NCBI GenBank assembly: GCA_905478225.1
Contig: CAJQHR010000012.1
Coordinates: 1 to 64,000 of the forward strand
Source of the DNA: an uncultured Crocinitomix sp.
GTDB lineage: Bacteria; Bacteroidota; Bacteroidia; Flavobacteriales_D; Crocinitomicaceae
DNA length: 64,000 nucleotides
Reading direction: 5' to 3'
In this document: in pieces, positions 1 through 8,467 of the stretch
How the letters are laid out: every line of letters starts with the position of its first letter
Position numbering within the stretch: position 1 is the first letter of the stretch
Position numbers and translations under genes: made by a program
The notes under the pieces: model-generated
What the model saw: the letters and a program-made list of their open reading frames with translations, nothing else
Told to the model about the DNA's origin: nothing
The model's database searches: none

Positions 1-207
1 CCCGACAGCTCTGTTCTGTTGGGAATTCTGTCACAAATTCAAGTATAGTCATTGTTTTTTTATTACAAATTAATGACAGCACTCCGTAATCTATTTACGT
101 TCTGGTATTATTGCGACGAATCAAAAACCAAAAAAACAAAAACTGCCACGCGGATCATACTAAATGTTTTGAAATAAACCCATAATTTTAAGATCAATTG
201 GTTTAGG

Positions 208-1520
208 CTATTTAGTTAGACCCAACTTCTTCATCAGCCCTTCAAACTCTTCATCCCCATCAGTTGGCAATCCCCAGCTAATTGCTCCCTCTACCGCATT
301 TTTTGCCTCGTCTTTTTCGTCAATAGCGTCGTATAATAAGGCTAAGACTCTATAAACATAGGGATTTCTGTTTTCGAGTTCTACTGACTTGAATGCATCA
401 AGAAAGGCATTTTCAAAATCCTTTAACTTATAATACGCATAGGCTCTATTACTATATGCGAATGCATCATTGGGTTCAAGGTTAATTACGCGTGTTAAAT
501 CCTCCACGGCTTTTTGATAATCTCCGTTTTGAAACCAAATGTAAGACGCCCGATTATTATAGGCGCCAATTAAAGTCGGGTCTAATTCAATCGCTTTACT
601 AAAATCAGATAAAGCGTTTTCCAAATCACCATTTTCAGCATAGTAGGTTCCACTGTCCGAATAATACTCTGGCAATTGTTTCTGGTCTCGGGTTTCATTG
701 ATTTTGCATGAGTGCAGAATCCATTTTTCCGAGGGCATAATAAGCAAGAGAACAATTATGATAGGCTTCTGCACCTGGTGTAAAACTATACGTTTTGATC
801 AAAAATTTTTTATAAGTATCAATTGCATAGCGAGCCACATCTTGTCGTAAATAATACAAGGCTTAAACCTCATATCGGGCATAGCCATCACTGCCCAATT
901 CTGTCGCTTTGTTTATGTCTTCAAGCGGCATCAAAATTAGCTGTTTCAATATAACAAACAGCGCGATTGATATAATAATAGTCATTATCCGGATTTTTCT
1001 CAATTATTTGGGTGATAACTGTTATTGCCACTTCGAATTCTTTTAAATTCAAGAGGGCATGCCTTTTACACTGTAGGCTTTCGTTATCATCACCATAAAT
1101 TTCAGAATGCTTCATTGCATCAGCATAGCTTCCCTGATAGTCATCCATCAAACGACGTGTTTGACTTCTTGCAATATAGCAAAGCGTTTTATCTGGATTG
1201 AGTTCGATACCTTTAGTGAAATCTTCAAGAGCCGCAGTTTCATTCTCGATATAATCGTATGTTAATCCCCTGTTCAAATAATAATTATCCTCCTGAGGAT
1301 CGGCATCAATGGCTTGAGTATAGAATGCTATACTTTTTTCAAATAACTCTAGACACTTCTTTCTATTGTCGTTTTCACAAGCTTTCACTGCTTTTATGGA
1401 ATATTCCTCTGCCTTCGAGGCATATTTTTCACCTTCATTAATTGCTTTTAAATCCTGTTGCGTAAAACAGCTAATGCTATAAGCAAATGTTACAATTAAT
1501 AAACCTACCCAATTTTTCAT
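208..1520 (-). pseudogene. Broken TPR-repeat protein (several frameshifts and a stop)
   Basis: Two open pieces (1520-921 and about 774-208) read as one tetratricopeptide-repeat protein. The first starts with a signal-peptide-like MKNWVGLLIVTFAYSISC and carries TPRs (AIDADPQEDNYYLNRGLTYD, ALEDFTKGIELNP). At 921-923 the frame meets TGA, yet the next frame continues as EDINKATELGSDGYARYEV, hits TAA at 863-865, then resumes in the same frame as ALYYLRQDVARYAIDTYKKF. Another shift near 700-720 joins the final TPR block (NGDLENALSDFSKAIELDP). Its ATG directly follows the purC stop with no gap, so it would be translated from the purC message. TPR proteins are scaffolds; no specific partner can be named. 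The N-terminus of the downstream open piece is probably read out of frame. I am confident it is one disrupted gene, less so whether by mutation or read error. Confidence 0.8.
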
Positions 1521-2465
1521 TTATACACTTTTTAAAAATTCTTTAACGTTCGCTTCTATCCTTGCATGAATATCGCTTAAATCAGCCTTTACAAAATTTT
1601 CGCCCGTAATTTTTTCGTATAATTCGATATAACGATTGCTTACAACTTCCACAAAATCATCTGGCATGTCAGGAATTGTTTGTCCGTCTAACCCTTGGAA
1701 ATTATTATCAATTAGCCATTCTCGAACAAACTCTTTCGAGAGTTGCTTTTGTTTTTCGCCAGCGACTTGTCTTTCAGCATAACCATCCGCATAAAAATAG
1801 CGAGATGAATCTGGTGTGTGAATTTCATCAATCAAATAAATTTCACCATTCTTTTTGCCAAACTCGTACTTAGTGTCCACTAAAATCAAATCACGTTCAG
1901 CTGCAATCTCAGTTCCGCGTTGAAATAATTCACGCGTGTATTTTTCCAATAAAATATAATCCGCCTCAGAAACAATGCCTTGCGCAATAATCTCTTCGCG
2001 CGATATATCTTCATCATGTCCTTCCTCCGCTTTAGTTGCAGGAGTAATGATTGGATTTTCAAACTTATCGTTTTCCTTTAACCCTTCTGGTAAAGTCACT
2101 CCACACAAAATTCTTCTACCCGCTTTATATTCACGAGCGGCATGTCCCGCCATATAACCACGAATAACCATTTCAATTTTAAACGGCTCACATTTGTGTC
2201 CCACAGCTACACTTGGATCTGGTGTGTCTACCAACCAGTTCTGCACAATATCTTCAGTCGCTTTTAAAAACTTTGCAGCAAGCTGATTCAACACTTGACC
2301 TTTATACGGAATTGCCTTTGGAAGAATATAATCAAATGCCGAGATGCGATCAGAAGCCACAATCACGATATGATCATCATTGATCGTGTAAACATCCCGA
2401 ACTTTACCATTATAAACGGCAGTTTGATTTGGGAATTCGAATTTTGAATCTTTTATTCCTTTCAT
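1521..2465 (-). CDS. purC: Phosphoribosylaminoimidazole-succinocarboxamide synthase (SAICAR synthetase)
   Basis: Catalyses the ATP-dependent joining of aspartate to CAIR in de novo purine synthesis, in the cytoplasm. The 314-residue product is full length for the longer PurC type and shows the family signatures in order: GKVRDVY near residue 20, SDRISAFD near 38-45, [12 protein letters not shown] near 102-113, DTKYEFG near 195 and [14 protein letters not shown] near 210. It begins with ATG, 33 bases after the phoH stop, and ends exactly where the TPR pseudogene starts, so phoH-purC-TPR look like one transcription unit. The phoH-purC pairing is common in Bacteroidota. No frameshift or missing motif was seen. 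Confidence 0.97.
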   Translation of the reverse strand: MKGIKDSKFEFPNQTAVYNGKVRDVYTINDDHIVIVASDRISAFDYILPKAIPYKGQVLNQLAAKFLKATEDIVQNWLVDTPDPSVAVGHKCEPFKIEMVIRGYMAGHAAREYKAGRRILCGVTLPEGLKENDKFENPIITPATKAEEGHDEDISREEIIAQGIVSEADYILLEKYTRELFQRGTEIAAERDLILVDTKYEFGKKNGEIYLIDEIHTPDSSRYFYADGYAERQVAGEKQKQLSKEFVREWLIDNNFQGLDGQTIPDMPDDFVEVVSNRYIELYEKITGENFVKADLSDIHARIEANVKEFLKSV

Positions 2466-2498
2466 TTTCTTTAAATTTCTATGTTTTCAAGTCGATTA

Positions 2499-3434
2499 TT
2501 AATCTTCTTTAAATGCTTCAATTATTTTCTTAACTAATTTATGTCTTACCACATCACTCGTCGTTAATTCTACAATTTCAATTCCATCAACATCCTGTAA
2601 TCTGTTAATGGCGATACTTAAACCAGATTTTTGATTTCTCGGTAAATCAATTTGAGAAGGATCTCCCGTTACAATAAACTTGGCATTTTGTCCCATTCGG
2701 GTTAAAAACATCTTCATTTGATTAACGGTAGTGTTTTGTGCTTCATCTAAAATTACAAAAGCCTTATCCAAAGTTCGACCACGCATAAATGCGAGTGGCG
2801 CAATTTGAATTACACCCGTTTCAATGTATTCCACTACTTTTTCTGCAGGAACCATATCCCTTAAGCCATCAAATAGAGGTTGTAAATATGGATCAAGTTT
2901 TTCATTCATATCACCTGGTAAAAAACCCAGGTTTTCTCCAGCTTCAACCGCCGGTCGAGTTAATATAATCCTTTTTACTTCTTTATTCTTTAAAGCGCGC
3001 ACAGCCATGGCAACAGCCGTGTAGGTTTTCCCCGTACCTGCTGGTCCAATAGCAAATACCATATCATTTTCCATTGATGCTTTTACCAACTTACGTTGAT
3101 TGGCTGTTCGCGCTTTAATTAAATTACCGCCATTTCCGTGTACAATTGTGTCTCCAAAGTTTTGGAAAGGTATCGCCTCCGTCTCTTTTAGCATCAACGT
3201 TTCAATGTTGTTTTCCGACAAGGCATTGTATTCGTTAATGTGACTGGTTAATAGATCGAGCTTCTTCTCGAATTGCTCAATAACGTCTGATTCACCTACT
3301 ACTTTTATCGTGTTCCCGCGAGAAATAATTTTCAATTTTGGAAAATACGCACGAATAAGTTTTAGTTTTTGATCATTAATTCCGAATAAATCCATGGGAG
3401 ATATTCCGACAATTTCAATAGTTTTCTCTTGCAA
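2499..3434 (-). CDS. phoH: PhoH-family ATPase
   Basis: A cytoplasmic PhoH-like P-loop ATPase (YbeZ type), a family linked to RNA metabolism and ribosome-associated stress but whose exact role is unsettled. The 311-residue protein has a small N-terminal nucleic-acid-binding-like region (about 1-70), then Walker A GPAGTGKT at 130-137, the RPAVEAGE segment at 160-167 and Walker B VILDEAQ at 227-233, followed by TGDPSQIDLP, all family hallmarks. The only usable start is TTG at 3434; there is no in-frame ATG nearby and the N-terminus has normal length. It is first in the phoH-purC unit and diverges from the SAM-hydrolase gene across a 129-base spacer. Confidence 0.94.
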   Translation of the reverse strand: MQEKTIEIVGISPMDLFGINDQKLKLIRAYFPKLKIISRGNTIKVVGESDVIEQFEKKLDLLTSHINEYNALSENNIETLMLKETEAIPFQNFGDTIVHGNGGNLIKARTANQRKLVKASMENDMVFAIGPAGTGKTYTAVAMAVRALKNKEVKRIILTRPAVEAGENLGFLPGDMNEKLDPYLQPLFDGLRDMVPAEKVVEYIETGVIQIAPLAFMRGRTLDKAFVILDEAQNTTVNQMKMFLTRMGQNAKFIVTGDPSQIDLPRNQKSGLSIAINRLQDVDGIEIVELTTSDVVRHKLVKKIIEAFKED

Positions 3435-3483
3435 AATGTTAATTAATTATGGTGTATTAGACGTTTTTACTTAAAATTAAAAT

Positions 3484-3491
3484 TAATTTTG
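3484..3491 (+). promoter_or_regulatory. -7 promoter box (TAATTTTG) for the SAM-hydrolase operon
   Basis: An exact match to the Bacteroidota -7 consensus TAnnTTTG, 72 bases before the ATG at 3564, in the divergent spacer with phoH. No good upstream TTG partner at the usual spacing was seen, so this rests on the -7 box and position only. Confidence 0.4.
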
Positions 3492-3563
3492 AGTAAAATT
3501 AAAAATTTCTGTGTACAGAGTGGTGCTGAAAAGCAATTTCATGTATATAAAGAACGCATTAAG

Positions 3564-4430
3564 ATGCAAATAATTACGTTAACGACAGATTTGGGTTTGA
3601 AAGACCATTACGTCGCCTCTTTAAAAGGGCAATTGTATGCTTCTTCATCTGAAATTAATATTGTTGACGTTTCGCATAATATTCAACCATTTAATATTGC
3701 TCAAGCGGCATTTTTTGTAAATAATGTTATCCGCGATTTTCCGGAAGGAACAATTCATTTTATTGGAGTAGATGCTTTGCCGCAAATTAGTATCGGAAAT
3801 CCAGATTCAAATTTATACCCAATCGTTATGAAAATGGGAGGGCATTATTTTGTTGGATGTGATAATGGAATATTCTCTTTGTTAAATGGATATCGAAAAG
3901 CAGAGGAGATTGTGCGCATTGATGATTTCAGTTCAAAGTTTTCGCTCCGTTTTCCCACCAGATATATCTACATTCCGACAATACTCAAGCTTGCTGCTGG
4001 TGATAAGATGGGAGATTTTGGCGAACCTATCGATCACGTGAAAAAAGTGTTTACAACGCAGCCTATCTTAGAAAAAAATCTAATAAAAGGTTCTGTTATT
4101 CATGTCGATAAATACGGTAATGTAATTGTAAACATTACTGAAAAACTATTTAATGAAATAGGCAACGGAAATCCGTTCACGATATATTTTAAAAATTCTC
4201 AATATTTTATAGAGAATATTTCTAAGAATTATTATGAAGTGCCTACCGCAGAAAAATTAGCCTTATTTAATGAGTCCGGATTTTTGGAAATCGCCATTAA
4301 TAAAGGAGTGAGAGGTAATGGAGGAGGAGCAGGCTCATTATTAGGACTGCATGTTGGTGACACCATCCGAATGGAATTTCATCCAAAAGGATCGAAAGAC
4401 AATATTGATTCACTCTTTCCCACAGAATAA
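3564..4430 (+). CDS. S-adenosyl-L-methionine hydrolase (DUF62 / SAM hydroxide adenosyltransferase family)
   Basis: Members of this family split SAM with water to adenosine and methionine; relatives are the SAM-dependent fluorinases and chlorinases. The 288-residue form starting MQIITLTTDLG begins with the family's N-terminal strand and TTDLGLKDHYV active-site segment; DKYGNVIVNIT lies in the C-terminal domain, and RGNGGGAGSLLGLHVGD closes the fold. A longer open frame begins at TTG 3489, but the extra 25 residues do not fit the family and ATG 3564 starts exactly at the conserved first strand. It leads an operon with the next two genes (14-base gap, then a 4-base overlap). Placement opposite phoH-purC is a common Bacteroidota arrangement. 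Halogenase activity is not implied. Confidence 0.9.
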   Translation: MQIITLTTDLGLKDHYVASLKGQLYASSSEINIVDVSHNIQPFNIAQAAFFVNNVIRDFPEGTIHFIGVDALPQISIGNPDSNLYPIVMKMGGHYFVGCDNGIFSLLNGYRKAEEIVRIDDFSSKFSLRFPTRYIYIPTILKLAAGDKMGDFGEPIDHVKKVFTTQPILEKNLIKGSVIHVDKYGNVIVNITEKLFNEIGNGNPFTIYFKNSQYFIENISKNYYEVPTAEKLALFNESGFLEIAINKGVRGNGGGAGSLLGLHVGDTIRMEFHPKGSKDNIDSLFPTE

Positions 4431-4444
4431 GAAACAGTACTAAC

Positions 4445-4753
4445 ATGGCGATACGGCGAATTGTAAAAATGACGTTTAAAGCAGAATGCTGCGCAGATTT
4501 TGAAGCATACTTTAGTGAAATAAAAAATCAAGTAGGTAATCAACCAGGTTGTCATGGCGTTAAGTTGTTAAGGGATATTAAAGACTCAGGTGTGTACTTT
4601 ACTTATAGCATTTGGGATGATGAAACGGCTTTAAATGCCTACCGTTACACCCCGCTATTTGCCGTGGTGTGGCCAAAAGTAAAAGTCTGGTTCGCTTCAA
4701 AGCCAGAAGCTTGGAGTACAGAAATTAGTTTAGAATCAACGCAAGAAAAATGA
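4445..4753 (+). CDS. Antibiotic biosynthesis monooxygenase (ABM) fold protein
   Basis: A 102-residue protein with the dimeric alpha-beta ABM/ferredoxin-like fold pattern: an N-terminal strand (IRRIVKMTFK), a helix (FEAYFSEIKNQV), PGCHGVKLLRD as second strand and YFTYSIWDDETALNAYR as third strand plus helix. ABM proteins include quinol oxygenases, haem-degrading enzymes and many of unknown substrate, so only the fold can be assigned. It lacks the full haem-degrading signature that I could recognise. It sits 14 bases after the SAM-hydrolase gene and overlaps the next gene by ATGA, indicating translational coupling. Confidence 0.75.
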   Translation: MAIRRIVKMTFKAECCADFEAYFSEIKNQVGNQPGCHGVKLLRDIKDSGVYFTYSIWDDETALNAYRYTPLFAVVWPKVKVWFASKPEAWSTEISLESTQEK

Positions 4754-5313
4754 AAATTTTAATTACAGTTTTAAGTTTGCTTATTGGGGTGTGTTATGCC
4801 CAAGACTCAACTTTGGTGAATGTAATTGAAATGGATAAAGAAGATCAAAGGCGAATGGAATTTGCAGGAGTTTTTAAGAGCTCCATTAGTTTAGAGGGTG
4901 GCGGTAAATCCGGATTTGCTGGCTTGTCCTACGACTTATTGCTCTCGCGTAAATGGCGGATAGGATTTGGAGGCGGCTTTTGCGGGGCTGGAGCAGACGT
5001 AAAATTTTACCCATTTGGAGTAAAACGTGACAAGTTGGTTTTTAATGTTGGTGCAAGAGCAAACGCCTTTTTTCCTATAAACGGAACAAACTATATGTTT
5101 TACTCGGCGCCTCTCGGACTCTCTTTCTTTACTGTTAATCGCATAAATCTAGAATTAGATGCTGGTCCGCTGTTCAAACAGCCTTTCAATCAATCGGAAA
5201 CGCAATTGGGAATCGGAAACGACATTAATTGGGTTTGGTTCTCCCTAAAAGTGGGCTACCGATTTTCGTTTTATGCTATGAAACGCGCGCGAGCATTAGA
5301 TCGCTTAGATTAA
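4750..5313 (+). CDS. Secreted or outer-membrane hypothetical protein
   Basis: The 187-residue product starts with a clear signal peptide (MKILITVLSLLIGVCYA, cleavage before Q). The mature part alternates hydrophobic and polar residues with many glycines and aromatics (ISLEGGGKSGFAGLSYDLLL, WRIGFGGGFCGAGADVKFYP, KVGYRFSFYAMKRARALDR), a pattern suggesting a small beta-barrel in the outer membrane. I do not recognise a named family. It is the last gene of the SAM-hydrolase operon, overlapping the ABM gene by four bases. Function unknown. Confidence 0.75.
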   Translation: MKILITVLSLLIGVCYAQDSTLVNVIEMDKEDQRRMEFAGVFKSSISLEGGGKSGFAGLSYDLLLSRKWRIGFGGGFCGAGADVKFYPFGVKRDKLVFNVGARANAFFPINGTNYMFYSAPLGLSFFTVNRINLELDAGPLFKQPFNQSETQLGIGNDINWVWFSLKVGYRFSFYAMKRARALDRLD

Positions 5314-5433
5314 ACCGAATTATCGTTCAATTTCATAAAGTTTTGTCAAATTCTGATAAAAATCAGTTTTAATACGGGCTTTTTTGTTGCCAAATTTAGC
5401 CTTTTAACTGTTTTTAAACGTTTTTTTTCGCCC

Positions 5434-5441
5434 CATATTTG
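5434..5441 (+). promoter_or_regulatory. Probable -7 box (CATATTTG) for the small RNA
   Basis: Seven of eight positions match TAnnTTTG. It lies a few bases before the first structured part of the small RNA candidate and would place the start of transcription near 5447. The upstream element is only a T-rich run. Confidence 0.4.
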
Positions 5442-5446
5442 TATCT

Positions 5447-5578
5447 ATTAGATTTGACGCAGGGGGTTAGCTGAAAATCCCAAATAGAGTAGGCAAACGA
5501 TTTGTTTTATTTCTTTAAAACAGAAATCGGTTAACGATAAGCCGAGATGGAAGAGTAGGGCCATCTCGGCTTTTTTTG
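5447..5578 (+). ncRNA. Candidate structured small RNA of unknown family
   Basis: Between a promoter-like box and a strong terminator lies about 130 bases with no credible reading frame but clear secondary structure. A small GGG/CCC helix can form at about 5463-5481. A longer hairpin pairs CGATTTGTTTTA (5498-5509) with TAAAAC (5516-5521) and AAATCG (5524-5529), leaving a two-base AG bulge. Then follows an 11-bp perfect terminator stem (5540-5571) with a T run. I could not match it to 6S RNA, SRP RNA, tmRNA or a riboswitch I know. It may be a free-standing sRNA, or an attenuated leader for the lipoprotein gene starting at 5766. Confidence 0.5.
5540..5577 (+). terminator. Intrinsic terminator
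   Basis: AGCCGAGATGG at 5540-5550 pairs perfectly with CCATCTCGGCT at 5561-5571 around a 10-base loop and runs into seven Ts. It is the strongest terminator in the window and defines the 3' end of the small RNA candidate; it could also end the operon ending at 5313. Confidence 0.85.
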
Positions 5579-5765
5579 TTTTTATACTTTTTTAGTGTTG
5601 TGTGATTAAGAATTAGAGTAGAATCGCAAACCATGCTTAGCTTGGTTTCTTTGGATTGACTTAATATATGCGCATTCATATCAGAAAGGAGATTCGAATT
5701 GATGTAATCTTAATTTTAAGTTAACGCAGTAGGCTAAAAACTCACGGACATTTGAAAAGAAACAA

Positions 5766-7081
5766 ATGATAAACAGGACTTTATTAAAATTCGGATGCTA
5801 TGCGACACTATTATTAACTTTTAGTTGCGAAATAGAAGGTTGCACAGATCCGCATTAAATTATAACCCCGAAGCCACAGAAAATGATTGCTCCTGTTTCT
5901 ATGAAGAAATGTGGACAGAAGAAGTGATTGATGGCGTAACATACCTTGTTATAGATGACTATATAAGCGAAAGTGTTGTCTTGGATGCTGACGAAATGTG
6001 GTTGCTCTCAGGACCTACAGTTGTTGAAACGGGCGTCATATTAACCATCATGCCAGGAACAACGATTTATACAGACGGCTCAGAAGATATATTCCTATCC
6101 ATTTCTATGGGAGCGAAAATTGCTGCTTGCGGAACAGCAGAAGAACCAATTATGTTTACGCCAATGATTGATGATCCTGAACCGGGTTATTGGGGCGGTT
6201 TGGTTTTAAATGGTTTGGCGCCGATAAACAACGGACCTACTGCCTATGGAGAAAGCGGCACAGGGGCTGATGCTGGCGATAATTCTGGAAGCTTATGTTA
6301 TGTAAGAGTAGAATATGCAGGCAAAATGATTGGAACCGATAACGAAATGAATGCTTTTAGTTTTATAGCATGTGGTGCTCGAACAGAGTTGAATCATTTA
6401 CAGGCCTATATGTGTGTAGATGATGGTTTTGAATTTTTTGGTGGGCCTCATTCCGGTATGCTGTGGCAACAGGTTATGGTGATGATGGATTTGATTGGCA
6501 ACACGGTTGGGTTGGAAATGGACAATTCTGGCTTGTTGAGGCTGGAGGAATTACATCTCATAGAGGAAGGAATTGAGGGATATAACTTGAATCAAACAGA
6601 CGTAGAACTTCTTCCATATTCGGACCCTAAATTGGCAAATATCTCTGTAATAAATCTCAGTGAAAATAGTCATCATACGGGATTCTATTTGTCTTCTGAT
6701 ACCAAAGGAAGTTTCATGAATATGGTCATCCATGGTTTTCAAGATGAAGGCTGTCAAGTCACACGTAATTTGACGATTGAAAATATGGAGGCAGAAGAAT
6801 TAACCCTGACGCATTCAATTATTGATAATGCGAACCCTTTGTTATTCCAGGATAATGATTTTAATATCGTTGCTCCTTCGTTTTCATTTGCCAATGCAGC
6901 AAATAATAATACAGTGGCATCAGGTGGTTCTTCAGTTGGATTTTTATATGGCATATTTGGAACTACCACAACTGGAGCAGGTGACCCAACAACTCTGGAT
7001 CCTTGGTTTTTGCCAGCCAATTATATTGGTGCCGTTCCTGATGGAGATGATTGGACCGCCGGTTGGACGATACATCTTTAA
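5766..7081 (+). pseudogene. Frameshifted surface lipoprotein with beta-helix-like body
   Basis: ATG 5766 opens a lipoprotein signal (MINRTLLKFG...LLLTFSC) followed by EIEGCTDP. The frame then stops at TAA, while the shifted frame continues ALNYNPEATENDCSC, the usual continuation of the Bacteroidota motif GCTDPxALNYNPxAT; the lesion is at about 5850-5856. The body (about 400 residues) matches a Bacteroidota family with repeated blocks such as TIMPGTTIYTDG, YWGGLVLNG and YVRVEYAG. A G-run deletion near 6443-6446 moves AVATGYGDDGFDWQHGWVGN out of frame, and one extra G near 6563-6566 restores it before GIEGYN, so the open frame there encodes a wrong segment. Three lesions in one gene suggest decay. 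Proteins of this type are surface-exposed with unknown ligand. Confidence 0.8.
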
Positions 7082-7107
7082 CTATTTCTAAATCTTACTG
7101 CATAAAA

Positions 7108-7136
7108 AAAGCCGCGACATTCAATTTCGCGGCTTT
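7108..7136. terminator. Bidirectional terminator between the lipoprotein gene and ndk
   Basis: AAAGCCGCGA (7108-7117) pairs perfectly with TCGCGGCTTT (7127-7136). It is flanked by an A run on the left and T/A-rich sequence on the right, so it can act for the plus-strand gene and, on the other strand, for ndk. Confidence 0.8.
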
Positions 7137-7159
7137 ATAATTTTATCTGATTGGAAAAT

Positions 7160-7582
7160 CTATCCTACAACTTCTTCAGTTGAAAAATGGAAGTTAGATT
7201 CGATCTCAGCATTTTCATCTGAATCAGAACCATGAACTGCATTTTCTCCTTTTGAAGTAGCGTATGCTTTTCTAATTGTACCTTCAGCAGCCTCAGCTGG
7301 ATCAGTAGCTCCAATTAATGCACGGAAATCAGCAACTGCGTTTTCTTTTTCTAAAATCATTGCAACGATTGGTCCTCCTGACATATAATCAACCAATTCT
7401 CCGTAAAACGGACGTTCATTATGTACAGCATAAAACTCACCAGCAGCTTCTTTTGAAAGTTGTTTCAATTTCATTGCTTTAATTGTGAAACCAGCCTCAA
7501 TAATCATGTCGGTGATTTTCCCAGTGTATCCTTTAGCTACTGCCTCAGGTTTTATCATTGTAAATGTTCTATTTGTTGCCAT
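7160..7582 (-). CDS. ndk: Nucleoside diphosphate kinase
   Basis: Transfers the gamma-phosphate of ATP to nucleoside diphosphates through a phosphohistidine, keeping NTP and dNTP pools balanced in the cytoplasm. The 140-residue product has the usual length. It opens [18 protein letters not shown] with the conserved substrate-binding lysine, and the active-site histidine is His117 in NAVHGSDS. The start at 7582 was chosen over an open extension to 7618 because homologues begin at RTFTMIKP and because a TATCTTTG promoter box lies at 7605-7612, inside that extension. Monocistronic, with a shared hairpin terminator 24 bases past its stop. Confidence 0.97.
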   Translation of the reverse strand: MATNRTFTMIKPEAVAKGYTGKITDMIIEAGFTIKAMKLKQLSKEAAGEFYAVHNERPFYGELVDYMSGGPIVAMILEKENAVADFRALIGATDPAEAAEGTIRKAYATSKGENAVHGSDSDENAEIESNFHFSTEEVVG

Positions 7583-7604
7583 TGCAATTGTTTTAAATTT
7601 TGGG

Positions 7605-7637
7605 CAAAGATACATCACTTTTTAAAACAAAAACAAA
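7605..7637 (-). promoter_or_regulatory. ndk promoter (TTTG-N21-TATCTTTG)
   Basis: On the minus strand TTTG (7637-7634) is followed after 21 bases by TATCTTTG (7612-7605), an exact match to the Bacteroidota -33/-7 promoter layout. Transcription would begin near 7599, about 17 bases before the ndk ATG. Confidence 0.7.
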
Positions 7638-7652
7638 TCTCAATGAATTAAA

Positions 7653-7672
7653 TTTTTAGTCTAGTCTAAAAA
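7653..7672. promoter_or_regulatory. Candidate DtxR/MntR-type operator
   Basis: An inverted repeat with 7-base arms, TTTTTAG (7653-7659) and CTAAAAA (7666-7672), around TCTAGT. Its TTTAG..CTAG..CTAAA core resembles DtxR-family boxes such as TTAGGCTAGCCTAA. It lies just upstream of a TACCTTTA -7-like box (7679-7686) that precedes an operon encoding a DtxR/MntR-type regulator, the right place for metal-dependent repression. Binding is inferred. Confidence 0.55.
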
Positions 7673-7705
7673 AATGATTACCTTTACATAAATAAATAAT
7701 TTTGT

Positions 7706-8464
7706 ATGGTTAAAATTGGCTTAGCATTAATGGTTTTTTTAATTACAGTTCAGGGCTTTGGACAGGATTTAGAAACCGATCGACCAGATCAAACTGAATC
7801 GAGTAATACTGTTCCGAAAGGCACATTACAAATTGAGTCTGGATTAGGGATTCAAATAGCGCAAAATGGTCTTACGGGATTGAATGATGGTTCCTTTGTG
7901 TTGCCAACCTCTTTGTTTCGGATAGCACTTGCGAACAAGTTTGAGTTGCGCGTTGTAAATACCTTGCGTTGCAATAGATCAGAAAACATCTTTTTTAACA
8001 CGGTTGGTAATTGGGAAATTGATGACCTGCAATTAGGATTTAAATGGAAATGGGTTGAAGGAGATGGCGCAAAGCCCCAAATTTCGTTAATGTCGCATGC
8101 AGTTTTACCAACAGGAAGCGGAAACGTTGACAATATGTACGGCATTGTGAATAAATTGTTGCTATCACATGATTTTAGCAACGGTTGGGGATTGGGTTAT
8201 AATTTTGGCTATGAATATTTAGGGATTGGTGATGGAAATTTGACGTATTCAATTTCTTTCGCAATGCCAATTACAGATAAACTCGGTACTTACATTGAAT
8301 CATACGGAGTTTATGAAAATATTGAGAATTTTGTGACCAATGCAGATGCAGGCATCACTTATTTATGGAAAGACAATATTCAATTGGATTATTCCTTCGG
8401 AATAGGAATCACGAATAGAATGAATTACCACGCCCTGGGTTTAAGTATCCGATTGCCTAAATAA
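7706..8464 (+). CDS. Outer-membrane transporter-like protein (MetA-pathway / phenol_MetA_deg type)
   Basis: A 252-residue exported protein: signal peptide ending at GFGQ, then the motif ETDRPDQTESSNTVPKG, the standard opening of a Bacteroidota family annotated as transporter or Phenol_MetA_deg-like. The rest is a run of amphipathic strands rich in aromatic residues and glycine, with a barrel-type ending (YHALGLSIRLPK). It begins the metal-uptake operon (3-base gap to the regulator gene), so it may help metals cross the outer membrane, but this is inference from position. The direct substrate cannot be read from the sequence. Confidence 0.75.
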   Translation: MVKIGLALMVFLITVQGFGQDLETDRPDQTESSNTVPKGTLQIESGLGIQIAQNGLTGLNDGSFVLPTSLFRIALANKFELRVVNTLRCNRSENIFFNTVGNWEIDDLQLGFKWKWVEGDGAKPQISLMSHAVLPTGSGNVDNMYGIVNKLLLSHDFSNGWGLGYNFGYEYLGIGDGNLTYSISFAMPITDKLGTYIESYGVYENIENFVTNADAGITYLWKDNIQLDYSFGIGITNRMNYHALGLSIRLPK

Positions 8465-8467
8465 ACC

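Noticed and set aside
1-207. Hairpin-like CCCGACAG/CTGTTGGG at the left edge
   Set aside because: Short arms with a wobble pair, no T run and no gene it clearly serves; at the window edge its context is unknown.
3564-4430. Fluorinase or chlorinase
   Set aside because: Conserved family position beside phoH and no halogenation genes; the SAM-hydrolase branch is far more common in this phylum.
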